From an uncultured bacterium (GTDB taxonomy: Bacteria; Verrucomicrobiota; Kiritimatiellia; RFP12; UBA1067): 49,932 nucleotides of DNA. Below the pieces are notes generated by a model that worked only from the letters and a program-made list of their open reading frames with translations, was not told the DNA's origin and searched no databases. A program made the translations under genes and the position numbers. This document shows positions 40,441 through 49,932 of this stretch, piece after piece. The stretch's first letter is position 1. Every line of letters starts with the position of its first letter. The stretch is taken from NCBI GenBank assembly GCA_902779565.1, contig CACZCD010000016.1:1-49932 (forward strand), written 5' to 3'.

Positions 40441-42707
40441 CTTGTTCCTTTCTTTTCGAAAACGAGCAGACGCACGCCCTCTGCGGGTACATCAACTTCA
40501 AATCCTGCACTCAGGCCCGCGCGTTCGGCCACGGTCTTGCCGGTCACCGCATCGACGGCGCGCCACAGGCCGCCGGAAAGATGCGTCACTTTGGCCGTTA
40601 CGCTCTTTTCCGCGTTGTAGTTGAAAAGCGCAATGGCCTCGCGGCCATTCATCGCCGTCGACGCAAAAAGGAAGTCGGAATCGTCGGCCGCGGCGCGGAG
40701 CGTACCGTCCACACGGCCCCACGGGAACGCCTCGACCGTGGCGATGGCGTCGCGCGCACGCGCAAAGGCCAACATGAACTCCCCATCGTAGTGGCGGCCC
40801 GAATAGACAGCCATGCCGCAGCAGCCGTTGACGAACGCCGCAAGCGCGAACTGCTCGACCTGACGCGGCGTACGGACCTCCTTCTTGCTGAGGTATCCGC
40901 CCGCGCCATCTATCGCGACCACGGGACAATACGGCTTCTTGAGATGCCGCGTGTTGTTGCGCATCATGCGGAAGGATTTCGCGCCGAGGATGTGGTAGTA
41001 GCTCGGCTGGTGGATGTCGAACCATTTCTCATTGCGCTCCGAACTCTTGGCGCAGCCGCCGTAAAGGACACGTTCATCCGGTGCGCCGTACTCGACAACA
41101 TAATCGTAATCCACAATCGTGAGGGTCGGGTCAAACGCACGGATCGCTTCGCACGTGAGGCGCGTCGCATCCTCGGTCTGGCCGATGCGGAACTCGATCC
41201 ACTTCTCCCTGAGATCGCCCTTGCACTGCTCGCCCGGGCGAGGCGCCGTTTCAAGGCCGGCGAATCTGCGGAACGCCTCGAGGCAGAGCGGGCACACGCA
41301 CCAATGCGACGATCCCCATGGCTCAACATCAAGCACAACCCATTCACCGCGCGTCAACTTCTGCGCCGCGAGCCGTTTGGCGATGGCCTTTTTCATGAGC
41401 GCGGCCAATGCGGCGTTCGAGCGGAAGAACTCCGGGCAGATACGGCCTGTGCGCACTTTCCCGCCGTCCTCGATGACATTGGGCGCATGAAGCGTTTTGA
41501 ACTCATCACCGAAAGCGCCGAATTCACCCATGTTGTAGAAGTCCGAGAGGCAGTATGGGAATCTCCATCCCGTTCCGCGCGCCCCAAGCAGCTCGCGCAG
41601 CTCGAGCGAACGGGTACAGGATGCTGGCCATGCGGCCATCGTCAGCCCAGCCGTCTCATAGGCCACCATGGTCTCCTTCATCACGTCGTCCCGCGAGCAG
41701 AGAAGCTCGGAAAGACCCCATGAGAAGATTGGAAAGTTCCTTGGTTTCCGGAGCCCTTTCGGCAGTTCCTCGAAAGTCACGGTCACAGACGTCTCAGCCC
41801 CGCGCAGCTTTCCGTCGCCAACACGGTAGAAGATCTCGAAGGAACCGGTTCTGCCGGAGGAAAGATAGACCGCCACCTTGCGCCCCCAAGCATATTCAGT
41901 GTGGATTATCTTGAACACTTCGAGACGATCGAAGCGAAGCCTCTCGTACGGCTTGCCGTTGCGGTTCACCTTTGCGCGCGCCGTTGGCGATTCGGCCTTG
42001 TGGCACGAGGTATGCTCCAGGAAAGCATCGCGAAACTCAATTCCCTCCGGTATGTCAATCTCGAATGTCGGAGCCTTGAGGAGTCCACGGTCTCCCCTGA
42101 ACGTGAAGGAGAGCGGAAGCGGCGCTCCTGCGAAGCTCGTGAAAGTCTCATAGGCCTGTCCGGTCCAGTCTTTGTTGGGGCGCGCTGGCAGCGCCTTGAC
42201 TTCAAGGGGAATCTCGTCCTCGTCTCCAGCGGCCTCGGCCATAGTCTCGACGCACGCGAACCGTACCGTCCCGCCGGCGAGCGAAAGCATCCGCAGCCGC
42301 GCCGAAGCCGCGTTCGCGGGCGCGTAGAACGTCCAGGAGAGCGACGCCCATGGCGCAGCCTTTGTGCCGCGCACCGTCTTTTCGCCGAGGCTCGTGCCAT
42401 CCGCGCGGAAGAACTCCATCGCGGGGGCGATCTCCGCGCCGCCGTCACATGCGGCCCGCGCCCTCACCGTCCACTTCACCCGACCGGGAATGCCCGTCTT
42501 CAAATCCGTCTCGGCACCGAATTTGAGCGCGCCGGAAATATGCCGCATGGAGAAGCAAGGCTTCGCCCCGTCATATCCTTTGGGAACCGTCTTGACCTCG
42601 GCAATCGCCTCAAGGCCCTCGTAGAACTTCGGCCGCCAGTCATTGATGAACGCGGCCGATGCGGAGGACGCCAAGGCAATCGCCGCAAGCAATAGGCCGG
42701 CATTCAT
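40437..42707 (-). CDS. Exported glycosidase-like protein of unassigned family
   Basis: This is a 756-residue protein. I choose ATG 42707 because it follows CGGAGAG and starts a clean signal peptide (NAGLLLAAIALASSASA); an ATG at 42731 directly after the aldolase stop is possible. Residues about 20-340 are β-sandwich domains. A TIM-barrel-like region follows: FPIFSWGLSELLC, GEWVVLDVEPWGSSHWC (Asp460, Glu462 as candidate catalytic residues), CPLCLEAFRRFAG, and LTIVDYDYVVEYG. A C-terminal β-sandwich (NGREAIALFNYN) ends it. I do not recognise a CAZy family. The degraded gene at 32553-33551 is a relative. Its position between an aldolase and rhaB suggests it releases a deoxysugar such as rhamnose (inference). 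Confidence 0.6.
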   Translation of the reverse strand: MNAGLLLAAIALASSASAAFINDWRPKFYEGLEAIAEVKTVPKGYDGAKPCFSMRHISGALKFGAETDLKTGIPGRVKWTVRARAACDGGAEIAPAMEFFRADGTSLGEKTVRGTKAAPWASLSWTFYAPANAASARLRMLSLAGGTVRFACVETMAEAAGDEDEIPLEVKALPARPNKDWTGQAYETFTSFAGAPLPLSFTFRGDRGLLKAPTFEIDIPEGIEFRDAFLEHTSCHKAESPTARAKVNRNGKPYERLRFDRLEVFKIIHTEYAWGRKVAVYLSSGRTGSFEIFYRVGDGKLRGAETSVTVTFEELPKGLRKPRNFPIFSWGLSELLCSRDDVMKETMVAYETAGLTMAAWPASCTRSLELRELLGARGTGWRFPYCLSDFYNMGEFGAFGDEFKTLHAPNVIEDGGKVRTGRICPEFFRSNAALAALMKKAIAKRLAAQKLTRGEWVVLDVEPWGSSHWCVCPLCLEAFRRFAGLETAPRPGEQCKGDLREKWIEFRIGQTEDATRLTCEAIRAFDPTLTIVDYDYVVEYGAPDERVLYGGCAKSSERNEKWFDIHQPSYYHILGAKSFRMMRNNTRHLKKPYCPVVAIDGAGGYLSKKEVRTPRQVEQFALAAFVNGCCGMAVYSGRHYDGEFMLAFARARDAIATVEAFPWGRVDGTLRAAADDSDFLFASTAMNGREAIALFNYNAEKSVTAKVTHLSGGLWRAVDAVTGKTVAERAGLSAGFEVDVPAEGVRLLVFEKKGTR

Positions 42708-42731
42708 GCGAACTCTCCGACCAACTATCAT

Positions 42732-43550
42732 CTACTTCCCCACCCGCTTCATCTTGTAGCCGGCAAAGGTCTGGGTGTTGTAGAGCGGCTGGCCTTCCGG
42801 GATCGAAAGCCCCATCGCCTTGCGGATGGAAAGAAAGTCCTGCACGCTCTTCTTACCGACCTGCTGGAGCGGCTTCTTGTGGAGTCCCGCCAGAAGACAG
42901 CACTGGCAAAACGCATCGGCGTTCTCGGCAAACCATTCGGCCTCCTCGATGTCGCGGCCGCCGCAGACAATGCCGTGGTTCTCCATGAACACCACGTTCG
43001 AGCGCTTGGCGGCTTCGGCGACGCTCGCCGCCACCTCATCGGTGCCGGGCGTGCCGTACGGCGCGAGCGGAATCTGTCCGAGAAAGATGTCGGCCTCGGG
43101 GTTGATGCCATTCGGCGGCACCTGTCCCGCGAAGATGAACGCGTTGCAGTGCGGCGGATGGCAGTGCATGCAGGCATTCATGCCGGTCGCCTTCATCATG
43201 GCGATATGCACCTTCACCTCGGACGTGCGCGGACGGTAGCCGCAGAGCTGCCCGGCGTTCATGTCCACGAGGCAGATATCCTCCTCCTTCATGAAACCCT
43301 TGCAGCAGAGCGTGGGCGAACACAGCACAAGATCCTCGCCCACACGCACCGAGAGGTTGCCGCCGTTGCCGTCGGTATAGCCCTTGGAGTAGATGCGGCG
43401 ACCCATCTCGCAGATCTGCTGCTTCACCTTGCGGATTGCCGCGCTCTTGAAAAACGCATCAAGCTCCTTGCGTGTACGGGGCTGCTTCTTCCCCTCCCAA
43501 TGATACGCCCGATCCACGAGCGGCGGATTGATGTAAAGTTTGCTGTCCAT
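42732..43550 (-). CDS. Class II aldolase (rhamnulose/fuculose-1-phosphate aldolase-like)
   Basis: This 272-residue cytoplasmic class II aldolase/adducin-family enzyme is expected to split a 1-phospho-deoxyketose into dihydroxyacetone phosphate and L-lactaldehyde. Motifs: DGNGGNLSVRVG (phosphate-binding loop), TSEVKVHIAMMKATG (catalytic Glu), MHCHPPHCNAFI (zinc His pair) and MENHGIVCGG (third zinc His). In sequence style it resembles FucA-type enzymes, but the rhaB gene in the same operon points to rhamnulose-1-phosphate as substrate. It is first in the operon, behind a TGG-TATAAT promoter at 43571, and its TAG stop is adjacent to the next gene. Confidence 0.85.
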   Translation of the reverse strand: MDSKLYINPPLVDRAYHWEGKKQPRTRKELDAFFKSAAIRKVKQQICEMGRRIYSKGYTDGNGGNLSVRVGEDLVLCSPTLCCKGFMKEEDICLVDMNAGQLCGYRPRTSEVKVHIAMMKATGMNACMHCHPPHCNAFIFAGQVPPNGINPEADIFLGQIPLAPYGTPGTDEVAASVAEAAKRSNVVFMENHGIVCGGRDIEEAEWFAENADAFCQCCLLAGLHKKPLQQVGKKSVQDFLSIRKAMGLSIPEGQPLYNTQTFAGYKMKRVGK

Positions 43551-43570
43551 TCTTTCTCCTATTTGCGCGG

Positions 43571-43579
43571 ATTATACCA
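43571..43579 (-). promoter_or_regulatory. Extended -10 promoter for the aldolase-rhaB operon
   Basis: The minus strand reads GTGTGGTATAAT, the same 12 bases as the promoter of the glycan operon at 21872. It lies about 20 bases before the aldolase start, with AGGAGAAAG as ribosome-binding site. TTGACG occurs upstream, but only 14 bases away. Confidence 0.6.
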
Positions 43580-43612
43580 CACTCTTGCCCCGTCAAATTG
43601 CAGGGACGAATT

Positions 43613-46600
43613 TTACGGGAGCAGACGGCTTTGGCGGAACGCCGCCTCAAGTTCGGCGCGGGGAAGCGTAGATTTCAGGTAGAGCCGGGCCGCCGCCGGG
43701 ATTGCGCAACCACCCTCCGCCGCCGAAATGGCGACCGGACGCCCCGCAAACTCATCATACAACGAAACCTTTTCCGGCGCCAGCGGGAGCCACATCTTCG
43801 CGTTGCCCGTGCAGTTCCAGTAAACCACCCAGTTCGCGTCGTCCTTCTCGAAGAAGAACGCACGCACCGGCATTGCGTCGTCTCCGGCAAGGATCTGTTC
43901 GTAGCGCACAAGGTCGTATTCGCCCTTCGCGTCGATAAGCAGATGATGCTCGCGCGACACGTCCTTCAGCTCGTCACGCCACTCCTCGCGGAACTTCCCG
44001 CTCCGGCGCAGATCACCCCATCGCTTCATCGTCGCGAAGATGTCGTCCGTGCGCGGGTGCGCCTTGAGCGCGTCGAGCCGCATCACGATTGAAGCCGCGC
44101 AGTCCCACGCCGTGGCCACCGATACGCCGTATTCCCACAGGTCCGCCTGCGTCCCCATAGAGCCGGGCTTGCCGCCGGCCGGGGCGCGCGGAAGCGAAAA
44201 GCTCCACCACCCGAAATCAACGCGCGTCATGTCCTGCTGCGTGATCGGCGCCTGCCTGAAGGGATACGCGCGCAGGTTTTTCTTGAAGATCTCCGGCGGA
44301 AACGTGTCGAACGCATTCGCACCCGCGAGCATGTGCCAGCCGAAATGCGTCTTCGCCGCCGCCTCGCCAAAGAGCGGCTCCCGCTTGAGCAGCTTCCAGT
44401 AGCGGTACTGGGCGTTCGCGACATGGTAGTTGAATGGAGCGTTCACGCCTTCCGATCCGTCAAGATAGACGTAGTCGTAACCGCAGTTGTAGGCGCGCGC
44501 CAGCTTCGCCGCCACCTCGTCCTGCAGGTCTGTGTTCTGGTCCGCATAGCAGCTCATCGGGAGTCCGTACTCGCTCACATCGAGGATACCGCCGATCTCG
44601 CCGTACGCGTGCGCGGTGACGCGGGTGGCATGAACGCCGCGCTTCACGCCGAAAAACCTGTACGGAGGCTCCGCGCTGCAGCTTTCGTAGGACATCAGCT
44701 CCCCACCGAACTGCAGTATTCGGCACGGCTCGAACATCGGCACGTCCGCCGTGGACTCAAACACCGTAATCTCGGTTGCGTTCGTGGCGGACGGGATCGG
44801 TTCCGCCAGCGTGAACCGCCGCGTCTTGTTGAGGCGCGGATCCGCGACCGGCGTCACGTACCGGCTCTTAAGCCCAATGTGCGAATGGAGCGTATGGAAG
44901 CCAACGTACATGCCCGCCGCATGGAACTTCTCCAGCATCGCCCGCACGTCCGCCTCGCCGTTCGGGATGTCGTCGCGCCAGTCGTAGTCGCCGCAGAGTC
45001 CCCAGCTCGCCGACGACTTGAACAGGTTGTGGTATGACATCGTCGCAAGCCGGAAACCGCCTTTCCGCATGAACGCGATCGCCTCGTCCGTCCGCGCAAG
45101 GGTGTAGTCGCCCGAAAGGTGGAATATCGGCTCCTTCACGATGGACGACCGGCGGCTCTTCACGCCGCGCGGAAGCCCGTAGTCCTGCTCGAACTCCTCC
45201 ATCGCATCTAAAAACGCCTCGCGGCCCGGTGCGGCGAAAAGCGCCGCCGACGCCCCGCGCAGCTTTATTCCCGCAAGCGCCTCCGCGTAGAGCAACTTTG
45301 AGTCCGCCCGGTCCTCGTGGTCGATGTCGGGGTGCGGCGATGCTCCCGCCACGCAGACCGCCGCCCTATCGTCCCAGCAGGCGTTCAGCCAGTTGCCGAA
45401 GTTCTTCCGCCCGCGCACCGGCAGCTGAAGAAATCGGCAAGAGACCGCCCGCGGGATGTCCATCCTAAGATAGGTGTACGACCCCTTCCGCTCGAACGGG
45501 AAATCCTCCAGCGTGAACGCGATATAGTGCGGCGCCACCTTCACGCGCACCGTCGCGTCATACAGCCCATGCGCGAAGCCAAAGACGAGAAGATCCCCTT
45601 CGCGGCGTACGCGGTTGGCGGGATAGACGATCCTCTTGTTGGGGTGGATCAGCTTGAGTTCATTGTCGAATGGACGGTCCTGCGTCACCGTCAACAACGG
45701 CGTCGTCCGCGCAAGATCGAGGGTGAGGCACTCCTCACCCGTCGCTTTCACAACCAGCGACTTCACGCAGGCGTCCTTTCCCACCGTCAACCGGAAATCC
45801 TCATTCTCAAGCTTGAAATCCGCCGCCGTGCAGCACCGGCAACGCAACATCAGGTAGGCGATTGGCTCAAGGGTGAGATTCACCTTGTTGTCGTCAATCT
45901 CCGGCTCTGGGGCGAAATCGGCGGAGACGACCTTGCCGACCGGCTCGGAAAGCGTAATGACCGCCCGCTGTGCGTTCGTCGTGCAGTTGACGGCAAGAAG
46001 ATACATATCGCCGTTATGCCGCCACGTGCGCACCGCGACATCGCCGTTGGAGCTTTCCGCCTTCGGCGCGGCGTCGATGGAGAGGAATACATCCATGTAC
46101 TTCTTGAACTCCCCGGCCATCGCCTTTGTGCGCGCCCAGGCCGGCTCGAACGCATCCGCCGGATCCTCATGCGGCTCGGAAAGATGCTGGTACGCATAGA
46201 AGATGAGTCCGTTCGCGCCGCCGGCGATCGACTGCCAGCCCATATTCGCCATCTCCTTCTGCGTGGGCGCGCGCTGCCCCTTCGTCTCGCGCCGCTTGAG
46301 CCAGCCCCAGCCAAACGCCTGCGGAATCATCCACTTCGCCACCGCCCCGAACGTGTTGGTCACGGCCTGGCATTCGGTTGAATGCACAATCCCAATCGGC
46401 TTCGTTGGGATCGGATAGGGATCAAGGCCTATGATATCGGCAACGCCAAGATAGTGCCGCGCCTCGCGCACCACGTCCTGCGCGTACCAGGTGGGATGAT
46501 CGGGATCAAGTTCTTCCATCCAACCCTGCCGCCGCTTCAGCATGGGAAGATCCGAAAGCGGCAACTCGTCGCTCACGAACCAACCCAGCAGCGCCGGATG

Positions 46601-47770
46601 ATCCTTCAGCGCATTCACGCGTTCCGTCATCCACTGCTTGCCTTCATCGGCCTGGTCGAATCCATGATCCACGCCGCAGGTCACGAGAAGTCCCTTCGCG
46701 TGGCAGATATCGAGATGTTCGCGTGGCATCCGCCACCGCGTGTCTAAACAGTTGAACGGACCTTCCGCATACCGTTCGATGTTCTCTTTCGTCACTTGCC
46801 CCCAGTGTATCATGCCAAGCGGGAAGAACGGCTTGCCATCGACGATAGTGCGCAGATGCCGGTCTATGTACACGCGGCGTGGTGTCGGCGTCGCAAGGCG
46901 CGCGAACGGAACCGCCGCCGATCCGATCTCTTTCCCCTTCAGGTAGAGCGTGCAGACGACATCGTTCGTGCCAAACGCGAAAAGCGACGTATCGAGCGTC
47001 GCCACCGCCTCAGCCGCCGACGCCACCTTGCCTTGCACCTTGGTAGCACCGCCCGGCGCCCTGTAAGTAAACATCGCCGAGTAATCCTCCAGTCGGTTCT
47101 CGCGCACATCCGCATTGATGGACGCCGAGAACCGCACCGGCCCACCCGTCGATTCGCGGCGATACACGTGCGGCAGCACGCACTCCACCGCCGGAATGTC
47201 ATGTTCGGCGAGGTACATGTTATCAACAGCGCCGCGCCCCGAGACGCATCGCTTGGCAGCCGCCCGGAAATAGATTTTCGCCACACCGTCGGGAATCTCA
47301 CGCGTAAGCCCCTCCACCTTCACCCAGTCCGACGATGTACCGGCAACAGCGGGTCGGGCCGAATCACCGAACAGCCATTTACCCTTGTCATCGTAGCCCT
47401 CCACGAAAATCGTAAGACCTTGATACGGCGACTTGCGTTGCGTGACGATCCCATCGGCCTTGATGAGCGCCGAGAAGTCATAGCGTTTGCCCGGCTTCAG
47501 TTTCACTTCCTGCCCGGGTCCACCGATCTTGAACTCGCTCTCCGAGGCGCATTCCCATACAATCGCCCCCGAGCCGTTGTGTCCCGCCTTTTCGGCATGC
47601 CAGTTCGGATGGCGACTCCAACCGACGGCCCTGCCCTTGCCGTCCGTCTGATGGAATCCCGCGTTCTTCAGCTCCACCGGTGCCCCGGCGAACACCGCGC
47701 CCGCAAACAATCCGCAAGCCACCAAACCAATTCGCTTCTTTATTACAGCGCAATTAAAGAATTTCATCAT
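43613..47770 (-). CDS. Giant exported protein with two glycosidase-like barrels
   Basis: This is a 1385-residue protein starting behind AAAGGAATAATC with the signal peptide KKRIGLVACGLFAGAVFAG. Residues about 30-190 are a CBM-like sandwich (RYDFSALIKADGIV), followed by another sandwich to about 290. From 293 a GH-A-like barrel opens with RTIVDGKPFFPLGMIHWG and has the acid/base-like Glu402 in WFVSDELPLSD. A small sandwich (about 600-660) follows. The second half (about 690-1385) has a mutarotase-like sandwich, then a barrel with YDYVYLDGSEGVNAP as a possible Asp nucleophile site, then a C-terminal sandwich. The two halves look like two different glycosidases in one chain. Families and substrates are not recognised. 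It stands alone with its own promoter, downstream of fusA. Confidence 0.65.
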   Translation of the reverse strand: MMKFFNCAVIKKRIGLVACGLFAGAVFAGAPVELKNAGFHQTDGKGRAVGWSRHPNWHAEKAGHNGSGAIVWECASESEFKIGGPGQEVKLKPGKRYDFSALIKADGIVTQRKSPYQGLTIFVEGYDDKGKWLFGDSARPAVAGTSSDWVKVEGLTREIPDGVAKIYFRAAAKRCVSGRGAVDNMYLAEHDIPAVECVLPHVYRRESTGGPVRFSASINADVRENRLEDYSAMFTYRAPGGATKVQGKVASAAEAVATLDTSLFAFGTNDVVCTLYLKGKEIGSAAVPFARLATPTPRRVYIDRHLRTIVDGKPFFPLGMIHWGQVTKENIERYAEGPFNCLDTRWRMPREHLDICHAKGLLVTCGVDHGFDQADEGKQWMTERVNALKDHPALLGWFVSDELPLSDLPMLKRRQGWMEELDPDHPTWYAQDVVREARHYLGVADIIGLDPYPIPTKPIGIVHSTECQAVTNTFGAVAKWMIPQAFGWGWLKRRETKGQRAPTQKEMANMGWQSIAGGANGLIFYAYQHLSEPHEDPADAFEPAWARTKAMAGEFKKYMDVFLSIDAAPKAESSNGDVAVRTWRHNGDMYLLAVNCTTNAQRAVITLSEPVGKVVSADFAPEPEIDDNKVNLTLEPIAYLMLRCRCCTAADFKLENEDFRLTVGKDACVKSLVVKATGEECLTLDLARTTPLLTVTQDRPFDNELKLIHPNKRIVYPANRVRREGDLLVFGFAHGLYDATVRVKVAPHYIAFTLEDFPFERKGSYTYLRMDIPRAVSCRFLQLPVRGRKNFGNWLNACWDDRAAVCVAGASPHPDIDHEDRADSKLLYAEALAGIKLRGASAALFAAPGREAFLDAMEEFEQDYGLPRGVKSRRSSIVKEPIFHLSGDYTLARTDEAIAFMRKGGFRLATMSYHNLFKSSASWGLCGDYDWRDDIPNGEADVRAMLEKFHAAGMYVGFHTLHSHIGLKSRYVTPVADPRLNKTRRFTLAEPIPSATNATEITVFESTADVPMFEPCRILQFGGELMSYESCSAEPPYRFFGVKRGVHATRVTAHAYGEIGGILDVSEYGLPMSCYADQNTDLQDEVAAKLARAYNCGYDYVYLDGSEGVNAPFNYHVANAQYRYWKLLKREPLFGEAAAKTHFGWHMLAGANAFDTFPPEIFKKNLRAYPFRQAPITQQDMTRVDFGWWSFSLPRAPAGGKPGSMGTQADLWEYGVSVATAWDCAASIVMRLDALKAHPRTDDIFATMKRWGDLRRSGKFREEWRDELKDVSREHHLLIDAKGEYDLVRYEQILAGDDAMPVRAFFFEKDDANWVVYWNCTGNAKMWLPLAPEKVSLYDEFAGRPVAISAAEGGCAIPAAARLYLKSTLPRAELEAAFRQSRLLP

Positions 47771-47820
47771 GATTATTCCTTTCCGAACAGACAGTTCCGC
47801 ACCGACCGTTTTGGCTGCAA

Positions 47821-47848
47821 ATTATATCACATCTTGCCAATCCTGGCA
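47821..47848 (-). promoter_or_regulatory. Extended -10 promoter with upstream inverted repeat for the two-barrel gene
   Basis: The minus strand reads TGTGATATAAT, an extended -10 at 47821-47829. Immediately upstream, TGCCA-ATCC-TGGCA (47835-47848) is a perfect 5-bp inverted repeat where the -35 would be. A repressor or activator could bind there. The leader is about 45 bases. Confidence 0.45.
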
Positions 47849-47889
47849 GGGTCATCCCGTCTATGCTGCCCAGTGCCGCATATCCTCAG

Positions 47890-47929
47890 AAAACAAACGG
47901 CCGCACACGCCTAATTGCGTATGCGGCCG
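47890..47929 (-). terminator. Rho-independent terminator of fusA
   Basis: On the minus strand an 8-bp G/C-rich stem, one mismatch and a further 4 bp (CGGCCGCA-ACGC arms, 6-base loop, 47898-47929) are followed by TTTGTTTT. It starts 34 bases after the fusA stop. This is the strongest terminator in the window. Confidence 0.85.
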
Positions 47930-47963
47930 ATTGTTGCCCTTGCTATCGCAAAGGTGGCAGAGA

Positions 47964-49932
47964 TCACTCCGCGGAGGCGCGGACCTTGCCTTCCTTGATG
48001 CGCTTGGCGATCACCTCTTCGGCAATCGACTTCGGCACAGCCTCGTACTGCTTGAAGATCATCGTGAACGTGCCACGGCCCTGCGTGACCGTACGGATCG
48101 CGTTTGAGTAGCCGAACATCTCGCCGAGCGGGACAGTCGCCTTGATGAGCTTCACGCCTGCGCGGTCCTCCATGCCCTCGACGCGTCCGCGCCGCTGGTT
48201 GATGGAGCCGTTCGCCGCGCCCATGTAGGTCTCGGGCACCGCAACCTCCACGTCCATCATCGGCTCGAGGAGCTGCGGCTTCGCCTTCATGAAGCCCTGC
48301 TTGAAGCACTGCATCGCGCAGGTCACGAACGCGAATTCGTTCGAGTCAACCTCGTGATACGAACCGAAGTACACCGTCGCCTTCACGTCCACCACGGGGA
48401 AGCCCGCGAGCGGGCCGGACTCGAGCGCCTTCTTGACGCCCTTCTCAACCGCCGGGATGTACTCCGTGGGAATCACGCCGCCCTTGATCTCGTTGACGAA
48501 CTCGAAGCCCTTGCCAGGCTCCTGCGGCTCCAGCTTGAGGCAGACGTGCGCGTACTGGCCGCGACCGCCCGACTGCTTGACGTGCTTGTACTCGTTCTCG
48601 ACCGTGGTCGTGATCGTCTCGCGGTACGCCACCTGCGGCGCGCCCACATCGCATGCCACGTTGAACTCGCGTTTCAGGCGGTCCACGATGACTTCGAGGT
48701 AAAGCTCGCCCATGCCGGCGATGATCGTCTCGCTCGTCTCCTGGTCGAACGTCACCACGAAGGTGGGGTCTTCCATCGCGAGCGCATGGAGCGCCGCGCC
48801 GAGCTTCTCGTTGTCCTGTCGGGACTGCGGCTTCACCGCGACCGAGATCACCGGCGCCGGGAAGTCGATGGACTCCAGCGTGATCGGATGCTCGGGATCG
48901 CAGAGCGTGTCGCCCGTGCGGGTCTGCGTGAGACCCACGCACGCCACGATGTCGCCGGCCTGCGCCTCGTCGAGCGCCTCCTGCTTGTTCGCGTGCATGC
49001 GGAAGAGACGGGAAATGCGCTGCTCCTGGTTGATCGTGGAGTCCAGCAGTTCGCCGCCCAGCTTGAGCGTACCCGAATAGACGCGCACGAAGGTGATCTT
49101 GCCCATCGCCTTGTCGGACATGATCTTGAACGCCAGACCGCAGAACGGCTCATCGTCGGAAACCTCGCGCTTCTGCGACGGATCGTCGGCCGAGACCGCC
49201 GGACCCGCATCGAGCGGGGACGGCAGGTAGTCGCAGACGCCATCGAGAAGCTGCTGCACGCCCTTATCCTTGAACGCGCTGCCGCAGAACGCCGGCGTGA
49301 TCGTACGGGCGATGCAGCCCTTGCGGATCGCCTTCTTGATCTCATCCTCCGTGAGCTCCTCGCCCGCGAAGAACTTCTCCATCAAAGCATCGTCCTGCTC
49401 GGCGGCGGACTCCACCATCTTCTGGCGGTACTCCTGCGCCTTCTCCATGTACTCCGGCGGAATGTCCTTCTCGATGACCGTCTTGCCGAGCGTCTTCATG
49501 TCGTAGTAGAGCGCCTTCATCCGGATAAGATCGATCACGCCCTCAAACGTCTCCGCCGCGCCGATCGGGATCACCATCGGAACGGGGTTCGCGCCGAGCT
49601 GGTTCTTCATCTGATCCATCACGCTGTAGAAGTTCGCGCCCACGCGGTCCATCTTGTTGACGAACGCGATCTTCGGCACCTTGTACTTCTCGGACTGACG
49701 CCACACCTGCTCGGACTGCGGCTGGACGCCGCCCACCGCGCAGTAGAGCGCAACCGCGCCGTCAAGGACGCGCAAGGAGCGCTCCACCTCGGCCGTGAAG
49801 TCCACGTGTCCGGGAGTATCGATCAGCGACAGGCGGTAGTCACCCCACGAAACGCACGTGGCGGCGGACTGAATCGTGATGCCGCGCTCCTGCTCCTGGA
49901 CCATGAAGTCCATCGTCGCCGCGCCATCATGC
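47964..49932 (-). CDS. fusA: Elongation factor G, 5' end outside window
   Basis: This is the translational GTPase that drives ribosome translocation. The visible 656 residues begin inside the G domain at [20 protein letters not shown]; the P-loop and about 45-50 N-terminal residues lie beyond the right edge. Motifs: DTPGHVDF (G3), [10 protein letters not shown] (G4), [10 protein letters not shown] (G5 region), domain II ([17 protein letters not shown]), and domain IV/V ([33 protein letters not shown]). It is full-length otherwise and canonical, and it marks the edge of the accessory glycan region with a housekeeping gene. A strong terminator follows. Confidence 0.97.
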   Translation of the reverse strand, partial: HDGAATMDFMVQEQERGITIQSAATCVSWGDYRLSLIDTPGHVDFTAEVERSLRVLDGAVALYCAVGGVQPQSEQVWRQSEKYKVPKIAFVNKMDRVGANFYSVMDQMKNQLGANPVPMVIPIGAAETFEGVIDLIRMKALYYDMKTLGKTVIEKDIPPEYMEKAQEYRQKMVESAAEQDDALMEKFFAGEELTEDEIKKAIRKGCIARTITPAFCGSAFKDKGVQQLLDGVCDYLPSPLDAGPAVSADDPSQKREVSDDEPFCGLAFKIMSDKAMGKITFVRVYSGTLKLGGELLDSTINQEQRISRLFRMHANKQEALDEAQAGDIVACVGLTQTRTGDTLCDPEHPITLESIDFPAPVISVAVKPQSRQDNEKLGAALHALAMEDPTFVVTFDQETSETIIAGMGELYLEVIVDRLKREFNVACDVGAPQVAYRETITTTVENEYKHVKQSGGRGQYAHVCLKLEPQEPGKGFEFVNEIKGGVIPTEYIPAVEKGVKKALESGPLAGFPVVDVKATVYFGSYHEVDSNEFAFVTCAMQCFKQGFMKAKPQLLEPMMDVEVAVPETYMGAANGSINQRRGRVEGMEDRAGVKLIKATVPLGEMFGYSNAIRTVTQGRGTFTMIFKQYEAVPKSIAEEVIAKRIKEGKVRASAE

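Overview
This 50 kb window is high-GC chromosomal DNA from a carbohydrate-degrading member of the PVC group. The best guess is Kiritimatiellota (or a close Verrucomicrobiota/Lentisphaerota relative). The reasons are several secreted β-strand-repeat proteins, many signal-peptide-bearing glycosidase candidates of rare families, a Tat-exported GH109-type oxidoreductase, and extended -10 promoters. The taxon is an inference; there is no rRNA gene here. Nearly all genes lie on the minus strand. No tRNA, rRNA, CRISPR array or insertion sequence was seen, and no gap between genes exceeds 300 bases.

Layout, left to right. (a) 1-2497: start of a β-strand-repeat protein that runs off the left edge. (b) 2543-7591: a 1682-residue multidomain GH42-like protein with its own promoter. 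(c) 21793 down to 7750: one long minus-strand operon encoding a β-strand-repeat protein, a TIM-barrel glycosidase-like protein with an E-to-D change, a GH123-type protein, an unassigned glycosidase-like protein, a phosphodiesterase-like/SGNH esterase fusion, and a second GH123-type protein. (d) 21977-24816, divergent: a histidine kinase with an unusual OB-fold-like periplasmic sensor and its LuxR-type response regulator, probably controlling (c). (e) 25803-24941: two small lipoproteins. (f) 32508 down to 26014: an operon with a 37-codon leader ORF, glycerol-3-phosphate dehydrogenase, an OPA-family transporter, a GH109-type enzyme and a U32 protease-family protein. (g) 32553-33551: a decayed glycosidase-like gene. 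(h) 33705-35288: a GH20 β-N-acetylhexosaminidase. (i) 43550 down to 35320: a tightly coupled operon with a class II aldolase, a secreted glycosidase-like protein, a 1218-residue β-strand-repeat protein and rhamnulokinase. (j) 47770-43613: a 1385-residue protein with two glycosidase-like barrels. (k) 49932-47964: elongation factor G, partial at the right edge, with a clear terminator.

Together GH20, GH109 and two GH123-type proteins point to removal of N-acetylhexosamine, especially GalNAc, from host-type glycans. The operon at 35-43 kb joins extracellular capture and hydrolysis to intracellular deoxyhexose catabolism.

The most unusual feature is a set of short tandem arrays with 7-, 8- or 9-base units. 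They sit at gene junctions (straddling stop codons or abutting start codons), in signal-peptide codons and in protein linkers. The largest is 14 consecutive heptamers between the kinase and response regulator genes.
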